This document shows, one piece after another, positions 53,576 to 61,579 of a stretch of DNA of 64,000 nucleotides. Each line of letters starts with the position of its first letter. The first letter of the stretch is position 1. Both the position numbers and the translations under genes were made by a program. The stretch covers positions 3,100,001 to 3,164,000 of the forward strand of contig OZ245780.1 of the NCBI GenBank assembly GCA_965227905.1, in the 5' to 3' direction. This stretch comes from CBDDHT01 sp965227905. GTDB taxonomy: Bacteria > Pseudomonadota > Alphaproteobacteria > Rhizobiales > Methyloligellaceae. The notes beneath the pieces were generated by a model. The model saw nothing but the letters and a program-made list of their open reading frames with translations, did no database searches and was not told the DNA's origin.

Positions 53576-53760
53576 GCGGTTCTCTGTTCGGTGGCTGTTC
53601 CAGCTGTCGACTCGGATTGGTCGGCGGGTGGGCCGTCTGCCGTCCCAAAAAACGCCGCTTGGTAACACACTTTATGAGCGTTGGCCAGTCGACGGAGCAT
53701 GCCAATCGTGGGCATGTTGCAGACCAAATTTCCGATCCGATCCTACTTGGAACTCTCCTC

Positions 53761-54498
53761 CTAAACCATTGCCATGCCACCGTTAACGTGGATGGTCTGT
53801 CCTGTTACGTACCGTGCTTCATCGCTCGCCAGATAGACGGCTGCGGAAGCAATGTCGGACGGTGTGCCGAAGACACCGGCGGGAATCGCTCCCGCAATGG
53901 CCTCGACCTGTTTTTCGTTCAGCGCATCCGTCATCGCCGTTTCGATGAATCCCGGTGAAATGCAGTTGGCAGTGATGCCCCGGCTCGCGACTTCTCGCGC
54001 CAGAGACTTCGTCATGCCAACCATACCGGATTTGGACGCAGCGTAATTCGCCTGTCCGGGATTCCCTAGAACGCCGGATATAGAAGCAATATTGACGACA
54101 CGTCCAGAGCGTTGACGCATCATATTGCGCAATGCGGCCCGCACCAGCGTGAACGCGGCCGTTAAATTGACTGCAATCACGTCGTCCCATTCCTCATCCG
54201 TCATCCGCATGAAGAGATTGTCGTGGGTAATTCCCGCGTTGTTCACCAGAATATCGAGCTGGCCGAGGGCCTTCTCAACATCCGGAACCAGGCCTTTGAC
54301 TGCGTCCCGGTCTTTGAGATTGCAGGGGAAAACGTGAATCCGGTCGCCCAGTTCGTCGGCCAGACTCTGAAGCCGCTCTTCCCGCGTTCCCGAGATCGCG
54401 ACCGTTGCGCCCTGGGCATGCATCGCTTTGGCGATCTCAGCGCCGATGCCACCGGTCGCCCCGGTAACCAATGCGCCTTTACCTGTCAGATCAAACAT
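53761..54498 (-). CDS. fabG: 3-oxoacyl-ACP reductase
   Basis: This 245-residue short-chain dehydrogenase reduces the keto group in each elongation round using NADPH. The cofactor motif GATGGIGAE and NNAG are present, and the catalytic Ser139, Tyr152 and Lys156 lie in NIASISG and YAASK. Length is standard. It follows fabD by 13 bases, so the two are coupled. Confidence 0.96.
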   Translation of the reverse strand: MFDLTGKGALVTGATGGIGAEIAKAMHAQGATVAISGTREERLQSLADELGDRIHVFPCNLKDRDAVKGLVPDVEKALGQLDILVNNAGITHDNLFMRMTDEEWDDVIAVNLTAAFTLVRAALRNMMRQRSGRVVNIASISGVLGNPGQANYAASKSGMVGMTKSLAREVASRGITANCISPGFIETAMTDALNEKQVEAIAGAIPAGVFGTPSDIASAAVYLASDEARYVTGQTIHVNGGMAMV

Positions 54499-54511
54499 GT
54501 CGCCCCTCTTC

Positions 54512-55465
54512 TTAACCAGCGCTTGTCAGCGCGTCGGCGGCTGCCTCAATGTCTTCTGGTTTGCCGATGGCAGTGGCATCCAGAGCTCGGACGATACGCC
54601 GAGCCAGTCCGGTCAGAACCCGCCCCGAGCCGATTTCATAAACCGAGCCGACACCCTGTTCGGCCATATAAGCGACGGATTCTCGCCACCGAACGACGCC
54701 GGTTACCTGCGTGACAAGATTCTCTCGAATCACATTCGGATCGGATGTCTCGCTCGCCAGCACATTGCCGACCAGCGGCACAGCGGGTGCTTTGATTTCG
54801 ACATCTGCCAATGCTTCCGCCATGACATCCGCTGCAGGTTGCATCATCGTGCAATGGAACGGTGCGCTTACGGGGAGCAAAACTGCGCGGCGAACGCCAA
54901 AGTCACCAGCCATCTCAATGGCGCGATCGATCGCAGTCTTGGCGCCCGACAGAACAACCTGTCCGGGGGCATTGTCATTGGCGGCCTGGCAGACATCGCC
55001 TTCGGCCGCGGCTTCAGCCAGCTTTTCCGCTTCGGGAAGGTCCACGCCGAGCAAAGCGGCCATTGCACCCTCCCCGACCGGAACGGCTTTCTGCATCGCA
55101 AGACCGCGTGTCCGGAGAAGGCGTGCCGTATCGCCGAGACTAAGTGCACCGGCTGCGGCCAGCGCAGAATACTCGCCAAGTGAATGCCCAGCCACATAGG
55201 AGACTTTGTCAGACAGCGTCAGTCCGTGTTCTGATTCAAGCACGCGCATGACGGCCAGCGACACCGCCATCAGGGCCGGTTGCGCATTTTCCGTAAGCGT
55301 CAGCGAGTCCTCCGGGCCCTGCCACATGATTTGCGACAGTTTCTCGCCAAGGGCATCGTCCACTTCGTCGAAAACTGCGCGTGCACTCGCGAAGGTATCG
55401 GCGAGTTCGGCGCCCATTCCAACATGCTGGCTCCCCTGGCCCGGGAATGTGAAGGCAATCGTCAT
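54512..55465 (-). CDS. fabD: Malonyl-CoA:ACP transacylase
   Basis: This 317-residue enzyme loads malonate onto AcpP. It starts TIAFTFPGQGSQHVGMG, carries the nucleophile Ser95 in AGHSLGEYSALAAAG, and has the histidine in SAPFHCTMMQPAAD. It leads the fab operon. A perfect -35-like TTGACA (minus strand, 55585-55580) lies 115 bases upstream, although a matching -10 is weak. Confidence 0.95.
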   Translation of the reverse strand: MTIAFTFPGQGSQHVGMGAELADTFASARAVFDEVDDALGEKLSQIMWQGPEDSLTLTENAQPALMAVSLAVMRVLESEHGLTLSDKVSYVAGHSLGEYSALAAAGALSLGDTARLLRTRGLAMQKAVPVGEGAMAALLGVDLPEAEKLAEAAAEGDVCQAANDNAPGQVVLSGAKTAIDRAIEMAGDFGVRRAVLLPVSAPFHCTMMQPAADVMAEALADVEIKAPAVPLVGNVLASETSDPNVIRENLVTQVTGVVRWRESVAYMAEQGVGSVYEIGSGRVLTGLARRIVRALDATAIGKPEDIEAAADALTSAG

Positions 55466-55615
55466 TTCTGATTCCGAAACTTGGTAACCTGATTGCTGTC
55501 ATCGACCATGGCAGCCGTCGACCGGCCGCGAGCGAATGACCTGTTTGTTGCGCCGCCAAAGACACGGATTGGCGTTAACTGTCAAGCAGACCCTTGTATC
55601 AAGAGCGAATTCTGG

Positions 55616-55643
55616 TTGCATTGGCGTTCCAAGCGCGTATAAG
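55616..55643 (+). promoter_or_regulatory. Candidate rpsF operon promoter
   Basis: TTGCAT (55616-55621) and TATAAG (55638-55643) are 16 bases apart. The position implies a 5' leader of roughly 215 bases before rpsF. Sequence match only. Confidence 0.4.
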
Positions 55644-55752
55644 TCGCGGATATTCGGCAATCCCGGTTGGAGGCTGAACGGAAGACGGGTCATATTGGCT
55701 CGTAGGACAGGACATTGTCCGGCTTCCGGTGTCTCCGCTCTTTTGGGTCTTG

Positions 55753-55777
55753 CTCTGAGCCTTTCCAGGCTCCAGAG
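55753..55777 (+). promoter_or_regulatory. Hairpin in the rpsF leader, possible S6:S18 autoregulatory element
   Basis: CTCTGAGCC (55753-55761) pairs with GGCTCCAGAG (55768-55777) as nine base pairs with one bulged C. S6:S18 complexes are known to repress their own operon by binding a leader hairpin with a bulged CCG in many bacteria. This hairpin is in the right place, but I cannot show the exact consensus. Confidence 0.35.
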
Positions 55778-55867
55778 AGGCTATGCGCCGGGGCCGACTA
55801 TTATGAGCAATCGCCACGTGATGGTTTGGTTGTTCGAGCAGTGGATTTTAGGAAAGGCGAACCGAGC

Positions 55868-56335
55868 ATGCCGCTCTACGAGCACGTATTCTTGTCCCGT
55901 CAGGACATTTCGAGCCAACAGGTCGAAGCACTGACAGAGGCATTCCAGACAATTCTGACCGATGGCAAAGGAACTGTCCCCAAGCATGAGTATTGGGGAT
56001 TGAAGACGCTGGGCTACAAGATTAAAAAGAACCGCAAAGCGCACTTCACCTTTATGAACATCGATGCACCGCATGAAGCGGTGGCAGAGATGGAGCGTCA
56101 GATGCGGATTTCTACCGATATCCTTCGCTTTATGACCGTGCGGGTCGATGAGCACGAAGAAGGCCCCTCCCCGATGATGCGGCGATCTGACCGTGACGAT
56201 CGGCGTGGCGGTCGGCGTGATCGCGATTCGCGACCTGGTCGTGGCGGTCCGAGACATGATCGCGGTCCGCGCGAAGACCGTGGCCCGCGGGAAGACCGCC
56301 CTGCTCCGGCGGCATCAGCGAGTGAGGGATCCTGA
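55868..56335 (+). CDS. rpsF: Ribosomal protein S6 with long Arg/Asp/Gly-rich tail
   Basis: This 155-residue 30S protein pairs with S18. The S6 fold (1-97) begins MPLYEHVFLSRQDISSQQ and includes YWGLKTLGYKIKKNRKAHF. Residues 98-155 form a low-complexity tail rich in Arg, Asp and Gly, with the repeat GPREDRGPREDR (133-144). E. coli S6 has its own, different, modified tail. I choose the start at 55868 with AGGAAAGG upstream; the frame is open further 5'. rpsR follows two bases after the stop. Confidence 0.95.
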   Translation: MPLYEHVFLSRQDISSQQVEALTEAFQTILTDGKGTVPKHEYWGLKTLGYKIKKNRKAHFTFMNIDAPHEAVAEMERQMRISTDILRFMTVRVDEHEEGPSPMMRRSDRDDRRGGRRDRDSRPGRGGPRHDRGPREDRGPREDRPAPAASASEGS

Positions 56336-56337
56336 TC

Positions 56338-56586
56338 ATGAGCAACATCGCACAACTTCCTGTTCGTCGCCCTTTTCATCGCCGACGTAAGACATGCCCG
56401 TTTTCCGGCGATAACGCGCCGAAGATCGACTATAAGGACGTGAAGCTGCTGCAACGCTTTATTTCCGAGCGTGGCAAGATCGTGCCAAGTCGCATTACAG
56501 CCGTTTCGGCGCCGCGTCAGCGTGAGTTGGCACGCGCCATCAAACGGGCACGGTTTCTGGGACTTCTGCCTTACGTCATCTCCTGA
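56338..56586 (+). CDS. rpsR: Ribosomal protein S18
   Basis: This 82-residue 30S protein has the conserved core RPFHRRRKTCPFSGDNAPKIDYKDVKLLQRFISERGKIVPSRITAVSAPRQRELARAIKRARFLGLLPY. It binds beside S6, and the two genes are almost contiguous. One cysteine is present, so it is the zinc-free form. No oddity seen. Confidence 0.97.
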   Translation: MSNIAQLPVRRPFHRRRKTCPFSGDNAPKIDYKDVKLLQRFISERGKIVPSRITAVSAPRQRELARAIKRARFLGLLPYVIS

Positions 56587-56671
56587 CGCGATGATCACTC
56601 TGGTTGGGCCGGCTGCATAGATCTAAGTGCAGTCGCCTCTAACCGCTCAACGAAGCGGGACAGCTGTCAAA

Positions 56672-57649
56672 ATGGGTTCGCCATATCTCATTGGTTTCGG
56701 TGCCGGTCTGGTTTCGGCTGTGTTGTTCGCATCCGCCGCGACCAGTTCGGCTCTCGCACTTGCGCTTCTCTATCTAACGCCGTTGCCTTTGATGCTCACC
56801 GGACTCGGCTGGGGATGGATGGCGGCAGGTGTCGCAGCACTCTCCGGGTCGGTTGTCGTCGTCCTGGCACTCGGCCTACCTCCTGCGGCGGTCTACTTGC
56901 TGGGCCTCGGTGCACCAGCAGCCGTCCTCTGTTATCTCGCACTTCTATCGCGGCGCATTCCGGCCGAGCAAGAAGGGCAACCCGACGCGATCGACTGGTA
57001 TCCACCGGGACGCCTCTTGGCATGGGCGACAGGCATGGCCGGCGGCCTAGCGGTCGTGGCAATGATGTCTCTCGGTGTCGACCCCGCCTCGCTGCAGACG
57101 ACAATCGCAGAACGCCTCGAAGAGGTTATGACCACACTTGGTCCTCAGGCACCTGCCGAAATCGACAAAGACTCGCTGAACCGGCTAGCTGGATTTCTGG
57201 CGCGTGCCGCGCCGGCGGCTGGTGCCGTTGCCTGGCTATTGGTCATGACCCTGAACATGATGCTGGCGGGGCGCGTGATCGAAGCTTCCGGTCGTGCGCT
57301 CAGACCCTGGCCGGACATTGGGAACATGACGTATCCCGCTCTGTTTTCGGTGGCAGGGGCACTGGTTTTTGCGCTTGCGTTTATGGGCGGAGCAATCGGC
57401 AGTCTGGCGACAGCGTTTGCGGGCGCGTTCGTGCTGGCATATCTTTTTCTCGGTCTTGTCATCATACATGTGCTGACGCGAGCAATGCCGTTTCGATCAT
57501 TCATTCTCGCTGTCGTCTACCTCGCGATCCTCTTCCTCGGATGGGTCGCACTCATCGTCGCTTCACTCGGTCTCTGCGATCCAATCTTCAGATTGCGCGA
57601 GCGCATGAAACCGCCACCATCGGCTTCCGGGCCGGATCTCAACGAATAA
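56672..57649 (+). CDS. DUF2232 family membrane protein
   Basis: This 325-residue protein has about eight hydrophobic segments and a short charged C-terminus (RLRERMKPPP). DUF2232 proteins stand between rpsR and rplI in many alphaproteobacteria and Firmicutes; their function is not established. I set the start at the ATG at 56672 (MGSPYLIGFGAGLV), which directly precedes the first helix; a GTG at 56627 is also possible. It lies 29 bases before rplI and is part of the ribosomal protein operon. Confidence 0.8.
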   Translation: MGSPYLIGFGAGLVSAVLFASAATSSALALALLYLTPLPLMLTGLGWGWMAAGVAALSGSVVVVLALGLPPAAVYLLGLGAPAAVLCYLALLSRRIPAEQEGQPDAIDWYPPGRLLAWATGMAGGLAVVAMMSLGVDPASLQTTIAERLEEVMTTLGPQAPAEIDKDSLNRLAGFLARAAPAAGAVAWLLVMTLNMMLAGRVIEASGRALRPWPDIGNMTYPALFSVAGALVFALAFMGGAIGSLATAFAGAFVLAYLFLGLVIIHVLTRAMPFRSFILAVVYLAILFLGWVALIVASLGLCDPIFRLRERMKPPPSASGPDLNE

Positions 57650-57678
57650 TGGAATGACACGATCAAGGAGTTGAATTT

Positions 57679-58329
57679 ATGGACGTCATATTGCTGGAAA
57701 GGATCCGCAAGCTCGGTCAAATGGGCGACGTGGTCACCGTTAAAAATGGTTTCGCGCGCAATTACCTGTTGCCGAGCGGCAAGGCTCTTCGCGCAACACC
57801 CAATAATCTAAAGCGTTTTGAAGTGGACCGCGCCCAGCTTGAGGCACGCAATCTCGAGTTGAAGACGGAAGCCGGCTCGGTCGCCGAAAAGATCGACGGA
57901 GAGAGCTTTGTGGTGATCCGCCAGGCCGGCGATACGGGCCAGCTTTATGGCTCGGTGTCGACACGCGACATCGCTGAGACAATTTCGGAGGGTGGCTTCA
58001 GCATCATTCGCTCGCAAGTGCTCCTTGACCGACCCATCAAGACACTAGGTGTGCATGAGGTGCGCCTGAGCCTGCATCCCGAGGTTGAAACGACGGTCAA
58101 TGTCAACGTTGCCAGATCTGACGAAGAAGCCGAGCGTCAAGCGCGCGGCGAGGATGTCACGGCGATGGTCGATGACGATTTCGATGATGACGAAGATGCA
58201 CTGAGCGCCGAAGACGTCTTCGAAGACGAAGTACTTGCCAGGGAAGCCGACGAAGCTTTGAGCGACGAAGAGGCGGAAGGCGGCGATGCCGAGGCCGACA
58301 GCGAAGAGGAGCCCAAAGACGACGCATAG
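57679..58329 (+). CDS. rplI: Ribosomal protein L9 with long acidic tail
   Basis: This 216-residue 50S protein is far longer than the usual 148 or so. The N-terminal domain MDVILLERIRKLGQMGDVVTVKNGFARNYLLPSGKA and the C-terminal L9 domain are complete by about residue 146. Residues 147-216 are a disordered acidic tail (DDDFDDDEDALSAEDVFEDEV...EEEPKDDA) in which roughly half the residues are Asp or Glu. AAGGAG precedes the ATG. A strong terminator follows. Confidence 0.95.
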   Translation: MDVILLERIRKLGQMGDVVTVKNGFARNYLLPSGKALRATPNNLKRFEVDRAQLEARNLELKTEAGSVAEKIDGESFVVIRQAGDTGQLYGSVSTRDIAETISEGGFSIIRSQVLLDRPIKTLGVHEVRLSLHPEVETTVNVNVARSDEEAERQARGEDVTAMVDDDFDDDEDALSAEDVFEDEVLAREADEALSDEEAEGGDAEADSEEEPKDDA

Positions 58330-58372
58330 TCGTCGCGAAGGCTTGTCTTGATACTGTATTTGTTGTGATTTT

Positions 58373-58404
58373 CCGCCCTCGATCATGCTTGTGATCGAGG
58401 GCGG
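58373..58404 (+). terminator. Strong hairpin terminator of the rpsF operon
   Basis: CCGCCCTCGATCA (58373-58385) and TGATCGAGGGCGG (58392-58404) form a perfect 13-bp stem with a six-base loop, 43 bases after the rplI stop. The following ATTGATTCT is only moderately T-rich. Confidence 0.75.
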
Positions 58405-58662
58405 ATTGATTCTCGTTGCCCAAAGACGAAGATATAATTGCCTCCGATCCCTCGATGAAGAGCCTTTGATGTGGGTCAAGGTCGCGACAATGCTATGATG
58501 CGATAAAGACCGCATTGCGCTGCTATTGCTGCGCCAGGACGGCCGGGAGTCGAGAGCATCCTCCCTAGGTGACGATGCGCCGCCCCTGCCTAAAAAATCG
58601 ATCAATGGTCTCGCGTTCAGGCGACAAACGGCCGAACGCAGATTGATCAGATTGGTTTGGTC
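58405..58662. other. Leader region of the cyclopropane-synthase-like gene
   Basis: With the terminator hairpin, this completes a 333-base gap without a gene. Apart from the FixK/FNR-like box and -10 candidate listed separately, I see no reading frame or stable RNA structure here. The message leader would be about 150 bases long. Confidence 0.5.
58466..58507 (+). promoter_or_regulatory. FixK/FnrL-type box with class II promoter spacing
   Basis: TTGATGTGGGTCAA (58466-58479) matches the alphaproteobacterial FixK/FnrL consensus TTGAY-N4-RTCAA at every defined position. A -10-like GATAAA (58502-58507) follows after exactly 22 bases, which would centre the box at about -41.5. The downstream gene starts at 58663. 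Confidence 0.45.
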
Positions 58663-59919
58663 ATGTTTCGCGCATTGAAGCTTGTTTGTGAGCAGATTGT
58701 GGTGCGAGGCAATCTGTGCCTCGTCGACACGTCGGGCAACATCTACCGGTTCGGTGACGGAACCGGTATTCCTGTTGTCGTGCGTTTCTCACGGGACTCG
58801 TTCGAACCCTTCTTCCATCTCGATCCGGGACTGGCTGTCGCTGAAGCCTACATGGATGGCCGCCTGATACTGGACCGCGGCAGGATCTATGATTTTCTGG
58901 CAATCGTCCTATCGAATGCGGAAAACAGCGATTGGCCTCGTACGGCCCAGATCGCGGAAATGATCCGGCGCATTTGGAAGCGTGTCCAGCAATTCAATCC
59001 GCGTGGTCGGTCGCGGCGCAACGTCGCCCACCACTACGACATCGACCGTGCGATCTATGAGTTGTTCCTCGACGACGACCTCCAATACTCCTGTGCCTAT
59101 TTCGAAAACACCAACATGTCGCTCGAAGATGCCCAGGTGGCTAAGAAACGCCACATCGCCTCCAAGCTGTTGCTGAGAAGAGGTCAGACCGTTCTCGACA
59201 TCGGTTCGGGATGGGGTGGCCTCGGTCTCTATCTGGCGCAACGCGCCGACGTCCATGTGAAAGGCATCACTCTGAGCAGGGAACAGCTTGATGTCGCACG
59301 TACGCGTGCGGCACGTCTCGGATTGTCGGCCAAGGCACGCTTCGCGTTTGAAGACTATCGTCAGCTCGAAGGGACCTTCGACCGTATCGTATCGGTCGGC
59401 ATGTTTGAGCATGTCGGGGTGTCACATTATCCCAGCTTCTTTCGTGCCCTGCGCGATCACCTTGAAGACGATGGCGTCGCGCTTCTGCACGCGATTGGCC
59501 GCTTCGACGGACCTGCTGCAACGAACCCGTTCATTGCAAAGTACATCTTTCCCGGGGGGTACATCCCTGCCCTCAGCGAAGTTGTTCCGATAATCGAGCG
59601 ATCGGATCTTCTCATCACGGATGTCGAGATCCTCCGACTGCACTACGCAGAAACGCTTCGCCATTGGCGTCAGCGTTTCATCGCCAACTGGGACACGGTT
59701 GCCAGCATCAAAGGCGAGCGCTTTTGCCGAATGTGGGAATTCTATCTGGCGGGTGCGGAAGGTGCGTTCCGATTCGAAAATCTTATGGTCTTCCAAATCC
59801 AGATGGCCAAATCGCGTGATTCGGTGCCGCTGACACGTGATTATGTCTATGCTGAGGAAGAAAGACTACGTTCTCGCGACCATGCCATTGAGGAAGCGCC
59901 GCGACTGGCCGGAGAATGA
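58663..59919 (+). CDS. Cyclopropane-fatty-acyl-phospholipid synthase-like methyltransferase
   Basis: This 418-residue SAM-dependent enzyme belongs to the CFA/mycolic acid cyclopropane synthase family. The SAM site is VLDIGSGWGGLGLYLA, preceded by the family motif HHYDIDRAIYELFLDDDLQYSCAYFE, and followed by RIVSVGMFEHVGVSHYPSFF and the C-terminal HWRQRFIANWD. It presumably modifies membrane phospholipid acyl chains, though several paralogous groups exist with other products. I use the ATG at 58663; a TTG lies two codons earlier. It interrupts the otherwise usual rplI-dnaB order and has its own upstream control region. Confidence 0.88.
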   Translation: MFRALKLVCEQIVVRGNLCLVDTSGNIYRFGDGTGIPVVVRFSRDSFEPFFHLDPGLAVAEAYMDGRLILDRGRIYDFLAIVLSNAENSDWPRTAQIAEMIRRIWKRVQQFNPRGRSRRNVAHHYDIDRAIYELFLDDDLQYSCAYFENTNMSLEDAQVAKKRHIASKLLLRRGQTVLDIGSGWGGLGLYLAQRADVHVKGITLSREQLDVARTRAARLGLSAKARFAFEDYRQLEGTFDRIVSVGMFEHVGVSHYPSFFRALRDHLEDDGVALLHAIGRFDGPAATNPFIAKYIFPGGYIPALSEVVPIIERSDLLITDVEILRLHYAETLRHWRQRFIANWDTVASIKGERFCRMWEFYLAGAEGAFRFENLMVFQIQMAKSRDSVPLTRDYVYAEEERLRSRDHAIEEAPRLAGE

Positions 59920-60079
59920 CAGTTTTTCTTTTCGTAAGCCGCTGAGCTGGCGTGACTTTCGGCTCGGATTGCGATAGGTCGCCAAGCGAAACTTTTGTCT
60001 CATGTGAATAGCGGGCATTACTTGCGCGATTGGCCCTGTGCGTGCCCCGCTCACCCCCGAATCGGTCTATTCGAGTGCT

Positions 60080-61579
60080 ATGGCAACCTCTCAAACATTC
60101 GACGACGATCTGCTCCAAGACAATGAGGAGGCCTTTCGCACGGCGCCTCACAATATCGAGGCCGAACAGGCGCTGCTTGGCGCCATCTTCGTCAACAACG
60201 AGGCGTGCGATCGCGTTTCGGCATTCCTCGATGCCGGACACTTTTTCGATCCTCTCCACGGTCGAATCTTCGAGGTCGCGTCCAAGATCATTCTTGCGGG
60301 TAAGCGGGCAACGCCGGTAACGCTAAAGACCTACTTCGAGAATGAAGAACCGCTCGGCGAGTTGACCGTGCCGCAGTATCTCGGTCGTCTGGCAGCGAAC
60401 GCGACGTCGGTCATCAATGCCGAGCATTACGGTCGCACGATCTACGATCTTGCCTTGCGGCGGGACCTCATTGCTATCGGTGAGGACATGGTCAACGTCG
60501 CATATGATTCTCCTGTCGATGCGACACCGTCCGTTCAGATCGAAGATGCAGAGCAGCGCCTTTTCGAGTTGGCGGAGACAGGCAAATACGGTGCCGGATT
60601 TCAGCCCTTTTCCAGTGCGCTGACCGACGCTATCGATATGGCCGCAAACGCCTATAGCCGGGATGGCGGCGTATCAGGGATTGCAAGTGGTTTCGCGGAT
60701 ATCGACCGGCGAATGGGCGGGCTGCAAGGATCAGATCTCATTATTCTTGCCGGGCGTCCGGCGATGGGAAAGACATCGCTTGCGACCAATATCGCCTACC
60801 ATGTCGCCAGCCGATACAAGAGTGAGCTGAAGCCTGACGGCACCGAGGATGTGACCGATGGCGCCGTCGTCGGCTTCTTTTCGCTGGAAATGGCGTCCGA
60901 GCAACTTGCCACACGTATTGTTTCCGAACAGGCAGGCATTCCTTCCGAACGCGTACGGCGCGGTGTCATCGAGCGTGATGAGTTCGACCGGCTTGTCGAT
61001 GCCGCCCAGCGCCTCAACGACCTTCCGCTCTATATCGATCAGACGGGCGGCATTTCGATTGCGCAGCTGGCGGCGCGTGCGCGGCGATTGAAGAGGCAAA
61101 AAGGTCTCGGTCTCATCGTCGTCGACTATCTTCAGCTTCTGACAGGCTCGCACAAACGTGCTTCGGAAGGGCGCGTCCAGGAAGTTACGGAGATTACGAC
61201 CGGCCTCAAGGCTCTTGCCAAAGAGCTGAGCGTTCCCGTTATCGCACTCTCCCAGTTGTCGCGTCAGGTTGAGAACCGGGACGACAAACGCCCACAGCTT
61301 GCGGACTTGAGAGAATCCGGATCGATCGAGCAGGACGCAGACGTCGTCATGTTCGTCTACCGCGAAGAATATTATCTTGAGCGCGAGCAACCGCGCGAAG
61401 GCACGCCGGAGCATTTGGAATGGCAGGACAGGATGGCGCAAGCGGAAGGCTTGGCCGAGGTGATTATCGGTAAACAGCGCCATGGTCCGACCGGCAGCAT
61501 CAAGCTCGTATTCCAGGGCGAGATCACGCGGTTCAGCGACTACATCGACGATGGCCGGCTTCCGGAGCGGAATGAGTGA
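60080..61579 (+). CDS. dnaB: Replicative DNA helicase
   Basis: This 499-residue hexameric helicase unwinds DNA at the replication fork. The N-terminal domain (RTAPHNIEAEQALLGAIFVNNEACDRV) is followed by the RecA-like domain with Walker A GRPAMGKTSLA, Walker B VVDYLQLLTG, and the H4 region LSQLSRQVENR with RESGSIEQDADVVMFVYREE. There is no intein insertion. I place the start at 60080 (MATSQTFDD); an upstream ATG or GTG at 60038 is in frame. The stop overlaps the alr start. Confidence 0.95.
   Translation: MATSQTFDDDLLQDNEEAFRTAPHNIEAEQALLGAIFVNNEACDRVSAFLDAGHFFDPLHGRIFEVASKIILAGKRATPVTLKTYFENEEPLGELTVPQYLGRLAANATSVINAEHYGRTIYDLALRRDLIAIGEDMVNVAYDSPVDATPSVQIEDAEQRLFELAETGKYGAGFQPFSSALTDAIDMAANAYSRDGGVSGIASGFADIDRRMGGLQGSDLIILAGRPAMGKTSLATNIAYHVASRYKSELKPDGTEDVTDGAVVGFFSLEMASEQLATRIVSEQAGIPSERVRRGVIERDEFDRLVDAAQRLNDLPLYIDQTGGISIAQLAARARRLKRQKGLGLIVVDYLQLLTGSHKRASEGRVQEVTEITTGLKALAKELSVPVIALSQLSRQVENRDDKRPQLADLRESGSIEQDADVVMFVYREEYYLEREQPREGTPEHLEWQDRMAQAEGLAEVIIGKQRHGPTGSIKLVFQGEITRFSDYIDDGRLPERNE

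Larger units (their letters stand above)
55466..55867. other. 402-base divergent control region between fabD and rpsF
   Basis: No gene is supported here. The gap holds the fabD promoter region (minus strand) and the long rpsF leader (plus strand). Individual elements are listed separately: a promoter-like pair at 55616-55643 and a hairpin at 55753-55777. Short open frames across it share no family features. Confidence 0.6.

Noticed and set aside
60080..61579. An intein or insertion in dnaB
   Set aside because: Length and order of helicase motifs are normal, with no extra segment.
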